Source: Phycisphaerales bacterium (GTDB taxonomy: Bacteria > Planctomycetota > Phycisphaerae > Sedimentisphaerales > Anaerohalosphaeraceae). From it: a stretch of 15,769 bases of DNA. Where the stretch lies: positions 1 to 15,769 of the forward strand of contig DRGS01000155.1 of the NCBI GenBank assembly GCA_011053245.1. Reading direction: 5' to 3'. The notes below the pieces were generated by a model. The model was not told the DNA's origin, ran no database searches, and saw only the letters and a program-made list of their open reading frames with translations. The position numbers and the translations under genes are program-made. Below, piece by piece: positions 1-7,335 of the stretch; the stretch's first letter is position 1; every line of letters starts with the position of its first letter.

Positions 1-1399
1 GATCTGCGCCTGTGGGGACGGCGGCGGCTACGGTTTGGGCGAATTGTTTGCTGTATCTTAGTTTGCTCTGGGGGACGGCGAAGAAACTATAACCGGTCAT
101 CATCAGGACGCAGTAACCTGCGATGATGGTTGCGAAGCCTGCGGCTTTTTTGTTCTTTATGAGTAGGACGGCTGCGAGTGTTATTGAGATTATAGCTACG
201 GCTGCGATGGCGATGGTTTGGTTTAAGAGGACGGGGTTGTTTATGGCGACGTACACAACCGCTGCGATGGCGCCGGCTGCGAAGATACCGCCGTGAAAGT
301 AAACAAGATTTCGCACGAAGCGCGCGTCGTAAGCCTTTCGCAAGAAGATCATATCCTCTAACAATATTCCGATCATCACCGCCATTGCGGGCATTGCGGG
401 GAAGATGTAGTGCATGCGTTTGCCGCCGGAGATGCTCATTATTACGATGTCGCCTACGAACCATATCCAGAGGTACCACAGGACCTTGCGCTTGTCCTGC
501 CAGACTTTGTAGAATGGTGCGAAAAGTGCCATCGGTACGAAGGCGACCCACGGAGCCATGAACTGGAACATGACGGGGAGATAGTAATAGAGGGGTTTGT
601 CGCCGGAATCGTTCTGGCCCATGAAGCGGGCAATGGATTCCTGCTGCCAGAAATGTCCCGCCGAATCAGCGTCTGCGCCTTGGCTAAGCTGCATTAAGAC
701 GGCGATCGGCCATGCCAGGGAAACTACTAAGAATATGATCGACCCGATAACAGGGAGCATTTTCGGGATGGTTTTGAATTTGCGAAACGCGATGATCCAT
801 GCAAGCAGGGGTACTACAACCAGCGGCAACGGGGCAGGCCCTTTGGCTAACATTGCGAGCGAGAAGGCTATCCAGAAGATGAGCATGAAGCGTATTTGTC
901 TTTTGCGGTTTTGTTCGGTGACGCCGGAATAGAAACTGAGCATTGCGATAGCGGTAAAACATGCCAGCGACATTTCCGGCCTGCCGCTGTGGCTGTACCT
1001 GAAAAAGCCCAGCGACGTCGCCCAAACAAGCGCGGCGATGACGGCGGCGGTGAAGCCGGACCATTGGTTTACAAAGTAGAGGATTGCGGCGACCGACGCA
1101 ATCGCAAGGAGCATGCTTGGCAATCTTGTTGTCAGTTCGTCGATCTTGCCGGTCAATTTGCTAATTGAAGCGACCATCCAGTAGTTAAGTGGGGTCTTTT
1201 GGAGACGCATCTGGCCGTTGAATTCGGGTACTATCCAGTCGCCGCTTGCGAGCATCTGGCGGGCGGTTACCGAGACGAAACATTCGTGGCCCTCCATTGC
1301 TTTATCGGGTAAGGCCCAGCTTGCGGTCAGAGCCGCCGCTAATAAAACCAGCAGTACGGTTACGGTCCTTACGTTTTGGGATGAGTGTCCTGACTCCAT
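1..1399 (-). CDS. GT39 / ArnT-like membrane glycosyltransferase (C-terminus cut by window edge)
   Basis: The visible part is 466 residues and runs off the left edge without a stop. It is a polytopic membrane protein: a first membrane segment at about residues 11-30, a polar periplasmic loop at about 31-75, then many hydrophobic segments. The first loop carries the family signature: EGHE at 36-39, ARQMLASGDWIVP at about 46-58, and QKTPLNYW at about 67-74. Members of this family (ArnT, protein mannosyltransferases) move a sugar from a polyprenyl-phosphate carrier to lipid A or protein on the outer face of the inner membrane. The usual Asp-Glu pair at the start of the loop appears as His-Glu here (H38-E39). 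The ATG at 1399 is supported by GGAGAG at 1406-1411. It lies 73 nt downstream of thrC on the same strand and may be co-transcribed with it. The acceptor cannot be told from sequence. Confidence 0.85.
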   Translation of the reverse strand, partial: MESGHSSQNVRTVTVLLVLLAAALTASWALPDKAMEGHECFVSVTARQMLASGDWIVPEFNGQMRLQKTPLNYWMVASISKLTGKIDELTTRLPSMLLAIASVAAILYFVNQWSGFTAAVIAALVWATSLGFFRYSHSGRPEMSLACFTAIAMLSFYSGVTEQNRKRQIRFMLIFWIAFSLAMLAKGPAPLPLVVVPLLAWIIAFRKFKTIPKMLPVIGSIIFLVVSLAWPIAVLMQLSQGADADSAGHFWQQESIARFMGQNDSGDKPLYYYLPVMFQFMAPWVAFVPMALFAPFYKVWQDKRKVLWYLWIWFVGDIVIMSISGGKRMHYIFPAMPAMAVMIGILLEDMIFLRKAYDARFVRNLVYFHGGIFAAGAIAAVVYVAINNPVLLNQTIAIAAVAIISITLAAVLLIKNKKAAGFATIIAGYCVLMMTGYSFFAVPQSKLRYSKQFAQTVAAAVPTGAD

Positions 1400-1440
1400 T
1401 CGTGACTCTCCAATTGTGCAGATGCAAAATAATTGCTCTA

Positions 1441-1461
1441 AATAGGTGACTGTCCCCTATT
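1441..1461. repeat. REP-like imperfect palindrome between thrC and the glycosyltransferase gene
   Basis: A 21-nt element reads AATAGG-t-GAC-t-GTC-c-CCTATT. The arms AATAGG.GAC and GTC.CCTATT are reverse complements, interrupted by one mismatched pair and a single central base. It sits in the 73-nt gap after the thrC stop. I recall very similar palindromes scattered in many environmental genomes, sometimes beside REP-associated tyrosine transposases (recollection, not checked). As RNA it would fold into a hairpin, but no U-run follows on the minus strand, so it is not a classical terminator. Confidence 0.5.
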
Positions 1462-1472
1462 AAATTACCATA

Positions 1473-2825
1473 CTAAGATCTCATCATCCTGATGATCTCG
1501 TCAAGGTCGTTTGCTGCTTCGACGGGCGGGTTGCTGAACTGGCCCTGTTTGTCCTTGTGATAGTTGACCGTTACGTTGGGGTCCTTTAGCTGGTGACCGG
1601 TCAGGACGCAGGCGATAGTTTCGTCTTTATCGACGACGCCGTCAGCGAGTAGGTGTTTTAGTCCGGCTATGGTCGCCGCCGAAGCGGGTTCGCAGCCGAG
1701 ACCATGGACACCGACCTGTGCCTTTGCATCGACTATCTCTTCGTCGGTAACGGCGAGTACGACACCGTTGCAGAAATCCAGTGCCCTGAGACATTTTTTC
1801 AGATTTACGGGACGCGATATCTCGATCGCCGATGCGCATGTGTGCGGCGAATAATTTTTTGCGGTAAGGTTGTCATAATAGGCGTCGATTATCGACTGGT
1901 CCACTTTGCCGTCGTTCCAGCTAAGGCCCTTGTTATTGACCAGGTCGGTTAGCGTACTTGCACCGGTAGCGTTTATCACGGCGAGGCGCGGAACCTTATC
2001 GATAAGGCCGAGTTCCTTAAGCTCCATGAAAGCCTTTCCGAATGCGCTTGAGTTGCCGAGGTTGCCGCCGGGTACGATTATCCAGTCGGGTACCTGCCAT
2101 CCCATCTGCTCGATTATCCGGAACATTATAGTTTTCTGGCCTTCGAGTCGGAACGGGTTGAGTGAATTTACGAGATATATTCCAAGCTGGCCGCAGACGT
2201 CCTGGACCTGCTTGATGCAGTCGTCGAAGTCGCCGGCGATCTGTATCGTGTGGCCGCCGTAATCCATTGCCTGGCTTAGCTTGCCGAACGCTATTCTGCC
2301 GGAGCCGATGAATACGGTGCATTTCAATCCGCAGCTATGAGCATACAGAGCCATCGAAGCCGAGGTGTTGCCGGTGGAGGCGCAGGCACTTGACTTTGCT
2401 CCGACCATCGCAGCGTGACTGAATGCGGCGGTCATGCCGTTATCCTTGAATGAGCCGGAGGGGTTGAGGCCCTCGTATTGCAGGAAGAGCCGGTCGGGGT
2501 TTATGCCAAGGGCGCAAGCGAGTTGGGAGTTTTGCTGTAATATGGTTTGGCCCTCACCGATGCTGACCTTGTTTTCGTCGCTACAGAAACTGAGCAGTTC
2601 CCTGAACCGCCATACGCCGGAGAAATCGAGGCGATTGTCCCTGGTTGACCAGCGGTTGGCAAAATCCGAGATCTTTGCCGGAACCTCAATCTTGTCCCAG
2701 TTATAGACGATATCCAGAAGATCGCCGCACTTGGGGCACTTGAACATACTCTGACCGCAGTCGAATTCGGCTTTGCAGTCAAGATTTATACACCTTTGAA
2801 ACGCTTTGTCATTAACGCTGGCCAT
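1473..2825 (-). CDS. thrC: Threonine synthase
   Basis: This is a 450-residue PLP enzyme that converts O-phosphohomoserine to threonine, the last step of threonine synthesis in the cytoplasm. An N-terminal zinc-ribbon-like segment has cysteines at 12, 17, 30 and 33. The Schiff-base lysine is K127 in [10 protein letters not shown] (about 121-130), followed by the phosphate-binding GNTSAS stretch. A late GCEPASAAT motif is also typical of this family. Length is normal for the plant/archaeal-type enzyme. I chose the ATG at 2825 because AGAGGAA (2832-2838) precedes it by 6 nt and the sequence then starts directly with the zinc ribbon. An upstream in-frame start at 2891 would add 22 unrelated residues and overlap the likely promoter. 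No hom or thrB gene is visible nearby. Confidence 0.95.
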   Translation of the reverse strand: MASVNDKAFQRCINLDCKAEFDCGQSMFKCPKCGDLLDIVYNWDKIEVPAKISDFANRWSTRDNRLDFSGVWRFRELLSFCSDENKVSIGEGQTILQQNSQLACALGINPDRLFLQYEGLNPSGSFKDNGMTAAFSHAAMVGAKSSACASTGNTSASMALYAHSCGLKCTVFIGSGRIAFGKLSQAMDYGGHTIQIAGDFDDCIKQVQDVCGQLGIYLVNSLNPFRLEGQKTIMFRIIEQMGWQVPDWIIVPGGNLGNSSAFGKAFMELKELGLIDKVPRLAVINATGASTLTDLVNNKGLSWNDGKVDQSIIDAYYDNLTAKNYSPHTCASAIEISRPVNLKKCLRALDFCNGVVLAVTDEEIVDAKAQVGVHGLGCEPASAATIAGLKHLLADGVVDKDETIACVLTGHQLKDPNVTVNYHKDKQGQFSNPPVEAANDLDEIIRMMRS

Positions 2826-2863
2826 CTTGGGTTCCTCTAAAAACCAATTGAACACTAAATCTA

Positions 2864-2891
2864 AGGATATATTAACCGAATTAGCTGTCAA
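2864..2891 (-). promoter_or_regulatory. Candidate sigma-70 promoter of thrC
   Basis: On the minus strand TTGACA (2886-2891) is followed by a 16-nt spacer and TATCCT (2864-2869). The -35 is a perfect match and the -10 matches 4 of 6. Transcription would start about 30 nt before the thrC start codon. This supports the shorter thrC start, since the longer one would lie inside the promoter. Confidence 0.5.
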
Positions 2892-2916
2892 TTTCCAATA
2901 TTTTTGCTGACATGTA

Positions 2917-2945
2917 TTGTAATCGGCGATATGGCGGTATAAAAT
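2917..2945 (+). promoter_or_regulatory. Candidate sigma-70 promoter of the rhuM-gloB run
   Basis: TTGTAA (2917-2922), a 17-nt spacer, and TAAAAT (2940-2945) match 4/6 and 5/6 of the sigma-70 consensus. It diverges from the thrC promoter, with the two -35 boxes about 25 nt apart. It would give a leader of about 60 nt before the ATG at 3014. Confidence 0.45.
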
Positions 2946-3013
2946 CAGTAATAGAATGTGGATTTGAGTTCGGGACGAGAAAATGAGTAAACTGTTCTAT
3001 GGGAGTCAATACG

Positions 3014-4084
3014 ATGGGTAAAGGTGAAGCTGGTCCGCGAGGTGGGGAAATGGTGATCTATCAGACTGAGGGTGGGCAGACTAAGATAGAGGTCCGGCTG
3101 GAAGGGGAGACTCTGTGGCTGACTCAGGCGGGGCTGGCAGAGGTTTATCAGACGACTGTTCCCAACATAAATATCCATATCAAGAACATTTATGAGGAGG
3201 GAGAGCTTGATGAGGATTCAACTGTTAAGGATTACTTAATAGTTCAAACCGAGGGCAGCCGGCAGGTGAATCGTCAGGTAAAGCATTATAATCTTGATAT
3301 GATAATTTCTGTCGGGTATCGGATAAAATCTCGTGTTGCTACGCATTTCAGGCGTTGGGCGACGGAGCAGCTACGCGAATATATCGTTAAGGGCTTTGTG
3401 CTTAATGATGAGCGGCTGAAAAACCCGGACCATCCGTTTGACTATTTTGATGAGTTGCTCCGCCGGATACAGGATATTCGAACATCCGAGCGGCGATTCT
3501 ATCAGAAGATAACGGATATTTATGCTACCAGCGTCGATTATGATCCCACGAGTGAGACGAGTATTGGATTTTTCAAGACCGTGCAGAATAAAATGCACTG
3601 GGCGATAACAGGTATGACCGCAGCGCAAATTGTTCATGACCGAGCCGATGCAAGTAAGCCGAATATGGGACTTATGAACTGGCGGGGCGAAAAAGTTCGC
3701 AAAGGTGATATTGTTATTGCCAAGAATTATCTCGATGGCGATGAGCTTTCGGCTCTGAATAATTTAGTTGAGCAGTATTTGATCTTCGCCGAGGGCCAGG
3801 CAATGCGACGGGTTAAAATGTATATGGAAAACTGGCTTGAGAAGTTAAACGGATTTCTCAGTTTGAACGACAGGGACATACTAAAAGACGCAGGCCGAAT
3901 ATCGCACGACATGGCCAGTAAACTGGCGGAAAATCAATACGATGAGTTCAACAAAAAGCGGATCGAGTGGACGGACAAGCAGGGCAGCGATTTCGACGAA
4001 ACGGTCAAAAAGATAGAATCTGAAAAAAACCGCTTGGAAGGCAAGAATAATGCAGAAGATCATTACGATACCGGCGTTGGGTGA
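3014..4084 (+). CDS. RhuM family protein (virulence RhuM-like)
   Basis: The protein has 356 residues and matches the RhuM family along most of its length. IYQTEGGQTKIEVRLEGETL (about 15-34) leads into a helix-turn-helix-like stretch, LWLTQAGLAEVYQTT (34-48), then NIHIKNIYEEGEL and VNRQVKHYNLDMIISVGYRI (about 86-104). The C-terminal third (about 260-350) is charged and helical. RhuM was first named in a Salmonella pathogenicity island; its biochemical role is not established, and it is widespread and often accessory. The start at 3014 is preceded by GGGAG at 3001-3005; ATG at 3050 is an alternative closer to where family homology begins. The last 35 nt overlap the next gene in another frame. 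It sits between housekeeping genes with no transposase or integrase nearby, so the transfer history is unclear. Confidence 0.85.
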   Translation: MGKGEAGPRGGEMVIYQTEGGQTKIEVRLEGETLWLTQAGLAEVYQTTVPNINIHIKNIYEEGELDEDSTVKDYLIVQTEGSRQVNRQVKHYNLDMIISVGYRIKSRVATHFRRWATEQLREYIVKGFVLNDERLKNPDHPFDYFDELLRRIQDIRTSERRFYQKITDIYATSVDYDPTSETSIGFFKTVQNKMHWAITGMTAAQIVHDRADASKPNMGLMNWRGEKVRKGDIVIAKNYLDGDELSALNNLVEQYLIFAEGQAMRRVKMYMENWLEKLNGFLSLNDRDILKDAGRISHDMASKLAENQYDEFNKKRIEWTDKQGSDFDETVKKIESEKNRLEGKNNAEDHYDTGVG

Positions 4085-4781
4085 CAATTTTATCTACCTT
4101 TGCGAGTATGAGGCGGGTAGGGTGTTCGTGGTGGATCCCGGCGAAGCGAGGAGTGTGGTTTCGGCTCTTGAAAAGCATTGCTTAGAACTTTCGCATATTC
4201 TGATAACGCATAACCATTTCGACCATTGCGGTGGGGTCGCTGCTCTTGTGGAGAAATTTGGCTGTGAGGTTATTACGCCATCGGGTGAAATTGACCGGAC
4301 CGTATCTATTGGCTTGGAGGAAGTTACTGTCATTGCTACGCCGGGTCATACGGCTGGGTCGGTGTGTTATTATCTTGGGGCTGTTGAAAAGTATCCGCCG
4401 GTTGTATTTACGGGCGATACGCTCTTCGTATCGGGGTGCGGACGGATATTCGAATGCAGCGCAAAAACCATGTATGATTCGCTCTTAAAATTAGCTTCGC
4501 TGGACGATGAGACGGTCGTCTATCCGGGTCATGATTACACCGATGAAAATTATCGGTTTGCCTTGCAGTTCGATGGCGACAACAAGATCATACGCGAGAG
4601 GCTTATCGAAATTAAGACTGACCCGACGAGTGCGTTTACTTCTACGGTCGGATTAGAAAAGCAGACCAACCCGTTTCTTAGAGCATCCTTGCCGGGGATA
4701 AAAGCCGCTCTTGATATGGCCGGTGCAACCGACGTTGAAACCTTTGCCGAACTTCGCCGCAGGAAAAATTCTTTCGGATAA
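4050..4781 (+). CDS. gloB: Glyoxalase II-type metallo-beta-lactamase fold hydrolase
   Basis: This 243-residue protein has the full binuclear-metal ligand set of the metallo-beta-lactamase fold: THNHFDH (H54, H56, D58, H59), TPGH (H100), GDT (D123) and PGHDYT (H161). The tail motif QTNPFLR (about 205-211) is the signature of glyoxalase II, which hydrolyses S-lactoylglutathione to D-lactate in methylglyoxal detoxification. Whether this host makes glutathione or uses another thiol is not visible here, so the exact substrate is inferred. The ATG at 4050 gives the canonical N-terminus with DNFIYL, and GGAAGG lies 8 nt upstream. The start lies inside the 3' end of the rhuM-like gene, so the two are probably translated from one message. 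The next gene begins 6 nt after the stop. Confidence 0.88.
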   Translation: MQKIITIPALGDNFIYLCEYEAGRVFVVDPGEARSVVSALEKHCLELSHILITHNHFDHCGGVAALVEKFGCEVITPSGEIDRTVSIGLEEVTVIATPGHTAGSVCYYLGAVEKYPPVVFTGDTLFVSGCGRIFECSAKTMYDSLLKLASLDDETVVYPGHDYTDENYRFALQFDGDNKIIRERLIEIKTDPTSAFTSTVGLEKQTNPFLRASLPGIKAALDMAGATDVETFAELRRRKNSFG

Positions 4782-4787
4782 GAAGCT

Positions 4788-5567
4788 ATGGATATTAACC
4801 TGTTCCGCTTTACATTTTTTATTGCAGGGCTTGTGGTAATGGGGCTGTTAGAGACGTTCTTTCCATGCAGGCCGTGGCAGGATAAGCGAAGCAGGCGGTT
4901 TGGGTTTCACTTAGGGCTTTCTGTTTTTAACAATCTTATATTGAGGTTCCCCGCATTTTTGCCTTTGATGTATTTAAACGCTTTGGCGTATGATCGCGGG
5001 TTTGGTGTTCTGTCGATGTTTGAACTTTCCTCGGGCGAGCATATACTGATAAGCCTGATAGTTATGGATATGCTCATTTACTGGTGGCATCGTTTCAACC
5101 ACCGTATACCTCTGCTGTGGCGTTTTCATAAGGTTCATCATGTAGATACGCATGTGGATATATGTACATCGTTACGTTTCCATCCGGGCGAACTTTTTCT
5201 GTCGACGATTGTTAAGGCTTCGTGGATACTTCTGTTGGGGCCGAGTGTGTGGGCGTTTATCATCTTTGAATCGGCGATAACGCTCTTTACCCAGTTCCAT
5301 CACAGCAATATCGATCTGGGTGATCGGGGCGAACGGATCGTAAGGAGCGTGATCGTAACGCCGCGATTTCATACGGCCCACCACACGGTGAGTAAGCGGA
5401 CGGGCGACGCGAATTTTTCAACGATCTTTATCTTCTGGGATAAACTTTTTGACAGTTACAATGAGCCTGATTTCGAGGAGATGAAATTTTTGGGATTAGA
5501 GAAAGGCAGAGAAACTTATCTGTCGTTCGGGACCACTCTCGCTGCACCGTTTAGGTCGGCGTATTAG
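4788..5567 (+). CDS. Fatty acid hydroxylase / sterol desaturase family membrane protein
   Basis: This 259-residue integral membrane protein belongs to the di-iron hydroxylase superfamily. Its histidine clusters are HRFNH (101-105), HKVHH (114-118), HH at 171-172 and HTAHH (195-199), matching the HX3H, HX2HH and HX2HH pattern that binds two irons. Hydrophobic stretches at about 6-22, 43-65, 85-100 and 142-168 would place the histidines on the cytoplasmic side. Family members hydroxylate or desaturate lipids such as fatty acids, sterols, carotenoids or ether lipids using O2; the substrate cannot be named from sequence. It starts 6 nt after the gloB stop with only a weak ribosome binding site (AAG), which suggests translational coupling. 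It ends 11 nt from the convergent cyclase gene. Confidence 0.85.
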   Translation: MDINLFRFTFFIAGLVVMGLLETFFPCRPWQDKRSRRFGFHLGLSVFNNLILRFPAFLPLMYLNALAYDRGFGVLSMFELSSGEHILISLIVMDMLIYWWHRFNHRIPLLWRFHKVHHVDTHVDICTSLRFHPGELFLSTIVKASWILLLGPSVWAFIIFESAITLFTQFHHSNIDLGDRGERIVRSVIVTPRFHTAHHTVSKRTGDANFSTIFIFWDKLFDSYNEPDFEEMKFLGLEKGRETYLSFGTTLAAPFRSAY

Positions 5568-5578
5568 CCTGGGCAATT

Positions 5579-6649
5579 TTATACGGTTTGCTTTTCGCCG
5601 AAGACTTTTACCTGGTTCTTTCCGGCTTGTTTGGCTGCGTATAGTGCCTGGTCCGTTGCCTTTGTGACATCGCCGACAAGAGTGTCGGGTCCGTATTGGC
5701 CTACTCCAACGCTTATGGAAAGCTCGATCTTGTTGTCCTCCCAGATGATCGGTGAACTGGATACGGTTTTTACCATTCGCTCGGCTACGACGGTCGCGTC
5801 TTCGAGTGAGGTATTGGGGAGTATTATCGAGAACTCGTCGCCACCGTATCTTGCGGCGATATCGATCTGACGGATGCAAGCTGACATCCTGCGGCTTATC
5901 TGCTTGATAACCAGATCGCCTGCCCGATGGCCCAGATTGTCGTTTACGGGTTTTAGATTATCGATGTCTGCCATTATGATCGAGATCCGCCCGCCATAAC
6001 GCTGCGACCTGCGGAGTTCGACTTCGAGTACCTCATAGAATGTGCGGTGATTGAGCATGCCTGTAAGGCCGTCAGTCTCGGCTTGGTGCTGTGTCTTCTC
6101 GAAAAGCTTGAAATTGCCTATGGATGCGCCTATCAACTGTCGAAAAAGCTCTGCGACGGCGACGTCCTCTTCAGAAAATGGCCCGCCGGTGTCCTTGTCG
6201 GTAAAGTTGAGGACGCCAACGACCTGTCCATGGCAGTTAAGCGGTGCGATAATGCAGCTTTTTGTGCGATAGTTGCGTGGAAATGCCCGCTGAGTGTTGC
6301 TTATTTCTGGTTTTCGGTACGATTCGATGTCATTTACTACCAGCAATTCGCCCTTTCGTGCGGCTGCGATCATTGGTGATGGTGGATTCTGGTTCAGGGA
6401 AACGATATTGTTAATAGCGAATTTATGGTTGTTACGCTGCAGGTGCAGAATGTCTCCCTCGTCATCGAGTATATAAAGCGAAGCGAGTGAGGCTCCGATG
6501 AGCTTTGGGATGTCATCAATGCATATGTTGGCGATCTGCTCTATGTCAAGGCAGTTTAGCTGCTTTGCCAGGGGGGTAATTGCCCCAAGGCGGCATGACG
6601 AGCATGATGAGCATTCAGATAACTGGGTATTGTCATTGGAATCGGTCAT
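5579..6649 (-). CDS. GAF-GGDEF diguanylate cyclase
   Basis: The protein has 356 residues. A GAF sensor domain spans about 30-185 and a GGDEF domain about 190-350. The catalytic site is intact: DGLTGMLNHRTF (193-204) opens the domain and the active-site loop is GGDEF at 269-273. An RxxD inhibitory site (RQID, 260-263) lies five residues before it, so product feedback by c-di-GMP is expected. The enzyme makes c-di-GMP from two GTP, the second messenger that usually represses motility and promotes biofilm. There is no membrane segment, so it should be cytoplasmic. The extreme N-terminus has a CxxCxxC triplet (C13, C16, C19) that could be redox- or metal-sensitive. It lies next to, but divergent from, a motility cluster. 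The start at 6649 has only a weak upstream AAAGAA. Confidence 0.92.
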   Translation of the reverse strand: MTDSNDNTQLSECSSCSSCRLGAITPLAKQLNCLDIEQIANICIDDIPKLIGASLASLYILDDEGDILHLQRNNHKFAINNIVSLNQNPPSPMIAAARKGELLVVNDIESYRKPEISNTQRAFPRNYRTKSCIIAPLNCHGQVVGVLNFTDKDTGGPFSEEDVAVAELFRQLIGASIGNFKLFEKTQHQAETDGLTGMLNHRTFYEVLEVELRRSQRYGGRISIIMADIDNLKPVNDNLGHRAGDLVIKQISRRMSACIRQIDIAARYGGDEFSIILPNTSLEDATVVAERMVKTVSSSPIIWEDNKIELSISVGVGQYGPDTLVGDVTKATDQALYAAKQAGKNQVKVFGEKQTV

Positions 6650-6690
6650 TTCTTTATTTCTACCTAAGTCTTTTTATAATAACAGGTTAT

Positions 6691-6708
6691 ATATGCATAG
6701 AAGCATAT
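6691..6708. repeat. Short inverted repeat upstream of the cyclase gene
   Basis: ATATGC (6691-6696) and GCATAT (6703-6708) are perfect inverted repeats separated by 6 nt, about 42 nt upstream of the cyclase start codon. The position would suit an operator, but a 6-bp AT-rich repeat may be chance. Elsewhere in the gap between the two divergent genes (6650-6963) I see the AT tracts, promoter and operator-like repeat described separately, and no coding sequence. Confidence 0.25.
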
Positions 6709-6820
6709 TGGTCATTGTTTATATCGTCCGTTTCACAGGCCTTATTTACCCCGAATCGCATTTTTTTACGGTTTATCCGGAAATATGCCAGTGCAGACGA
6801 CGTGATGAGAAGGGCGGACC

Positions 6821-6882
6821 TAAAAAAAATTTTATTTTTTTAAAAAAATATACTTGACGTATAGGGCAATATGTTTTATATT
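6821..6882 (+). promoter_or_regulatory. Sigma-70 promoter with A/T-tract upstream element for the MerR-like gene
   Basis: TTGACG (6854-6859), a 17-nt spacer and TATATT (6877-6882) match 5/6 each to the sigma-70 hexamers. Immediately upstream, 6821-6850 is almost pure A and T in phased runs, which resembles an UP element that contacts the RNA polymerase alpha subunit. The predicted start of transcription is near 6889, about 75 nt before the ATG at 6964. Confidence 0.7.
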
Positions 6883-6899
6883 TTACAAAACGTAAAATA
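6879..6899. promoter_or_regulatory. Perfect inverted repeat overlapping the -10 box: candidate operator
   Basis: TATTTTAC (6879-6886) and GTAAAATA (6892-6899) are perfect reverse complements around a 5-nt centre, AAAAC. The left arm covers most of the -10 box and the repeat spans the predicted transcription start. A dimeric repressor bound here would block polymerase. The gene immediately downstream encodes a small DNA-binding protein, so autorepression is the simplest reading; this is inference. Confidence 0.5.
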
Positions 6900-6963
6900 C
6901 CTTTGTCTGAGTTTTGTGTAGATTCCAGACGAATAGTGTGTTTTGAAGGGTTTGGTGTTGAGT

Positions 6964-7254
6964 ATGGATAATAAGATGTCACAGTTAGAAATACCAGTAA
7001 AGCTTTACAGGATTGGCGAAGTCGTTCGCAGCACACCGTTTTCTCGTCAGACAATCCATAATTATACGACAATGGGTCTTATTCAGGAGTGTGGTTGGAC
7101 CGAGGGCGGGCATCGTCTTTATGACGAGTCTGTTTTTGAAAGGCTTTCGGTCATTATGGAATTGCGCAAGACGCGGACGCTTGCTCAGATCAGAGCGACA
7201 TTAAAGGAAACGGATTCGCAAATGATGGATATTAAAAGTGCCATAGCTTCCTGA
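6964..7254 (+). CDS. Compact MerR-like HTH transcriptional regulator
   Basis: The protein is about 96 residues and consists almost entirely of a winged helix-turn-helix of the MerR type: YRIGEVV at about 15-21, SRQTIHNYTTMGLI at about 27-40, and GGHRLYDES at about 48-56. A helix, ELRKTRTLAQIRATL, follows where MerR proteins begin their dimerisation helix. There is no effector-binding domain and no conserved metal-binding cysteine, so it is probably a constitutive or protein-controlled regulator. The start is uncertain: TTG (6943), GTG (6955) and TTG (6958) are in frame upstream, and GAAGGG (6945-6950) is better spaced for 6955 or 6958 than for the ATG at 6964. It heads the block with the FlgB-like protein, FlhG and FliA, so it may control motility genes (inference). 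Confidence 0.75.
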   Translation: MDNKMSQLEIPVKLYRIGEVVRSTPFSRQTIHNYTTMGLIQECGWTEGGHRLYDESVFERLSVIMELRKTRTLAQIRATLKETDSQMMDIKSAIAS

Positions 7255-7256
7255 GC

Positions 7257-7321
7257 AAACCTGTTCTGACAGGGGCGATGGAAATGGGATTCTGATTGAA
7301 GGACCGATAAGAAAACCTGTT
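7257..7321 (+). repeat. Small direct repeat and hairpin between the MerR-like and FlgB-like genes
   Basis: AAACCTGTT occurs twice, at 7257-7265 and 7313-7321, framing most of the gap. The first copy forms part of a short hairpin, CCTGT-TCTG-ACAGG (7260-7273). No T-run follows, so this is not an obvious terminator. It might be a binding site or an mRNA processing element; the evidence is only the repeats. Confidence 0.25.
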
Positions 7322-7335
7322 ATACGAAAAAAGAC

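Noticed and set aside
2983..3021. A 12-codon ORF ([12 protein letters not shown]) overlapping the rhuM-like start, as a possible leader peptide
   Set aside because: It has only a weak ribosome binding site, no regulatory codon bias and no terminator-antiterminator structure; such a short ORF is expected by chance.
6821..6850. A/T runs upstream of the MerR-like gene as a terminator
   Set aside because: No GC-rich stem precedes the T-run on either strand; the position directly upstream of a -35 box fits an UP element better.
7261..7272. CTGT-N4-ACAG as a LexA/SOS box
   Set aside because: The known LexA site has CTGT-N8-ACAG; the spacing is wrong and the context is not DNA repair.
7284..7310. 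ACCGATAA (7303-7310) as a sigma-28 -10 box upstream of the FlgB-like gene
   Set aside because: No TAAA-like -35 lies 14-16 nt upstream.
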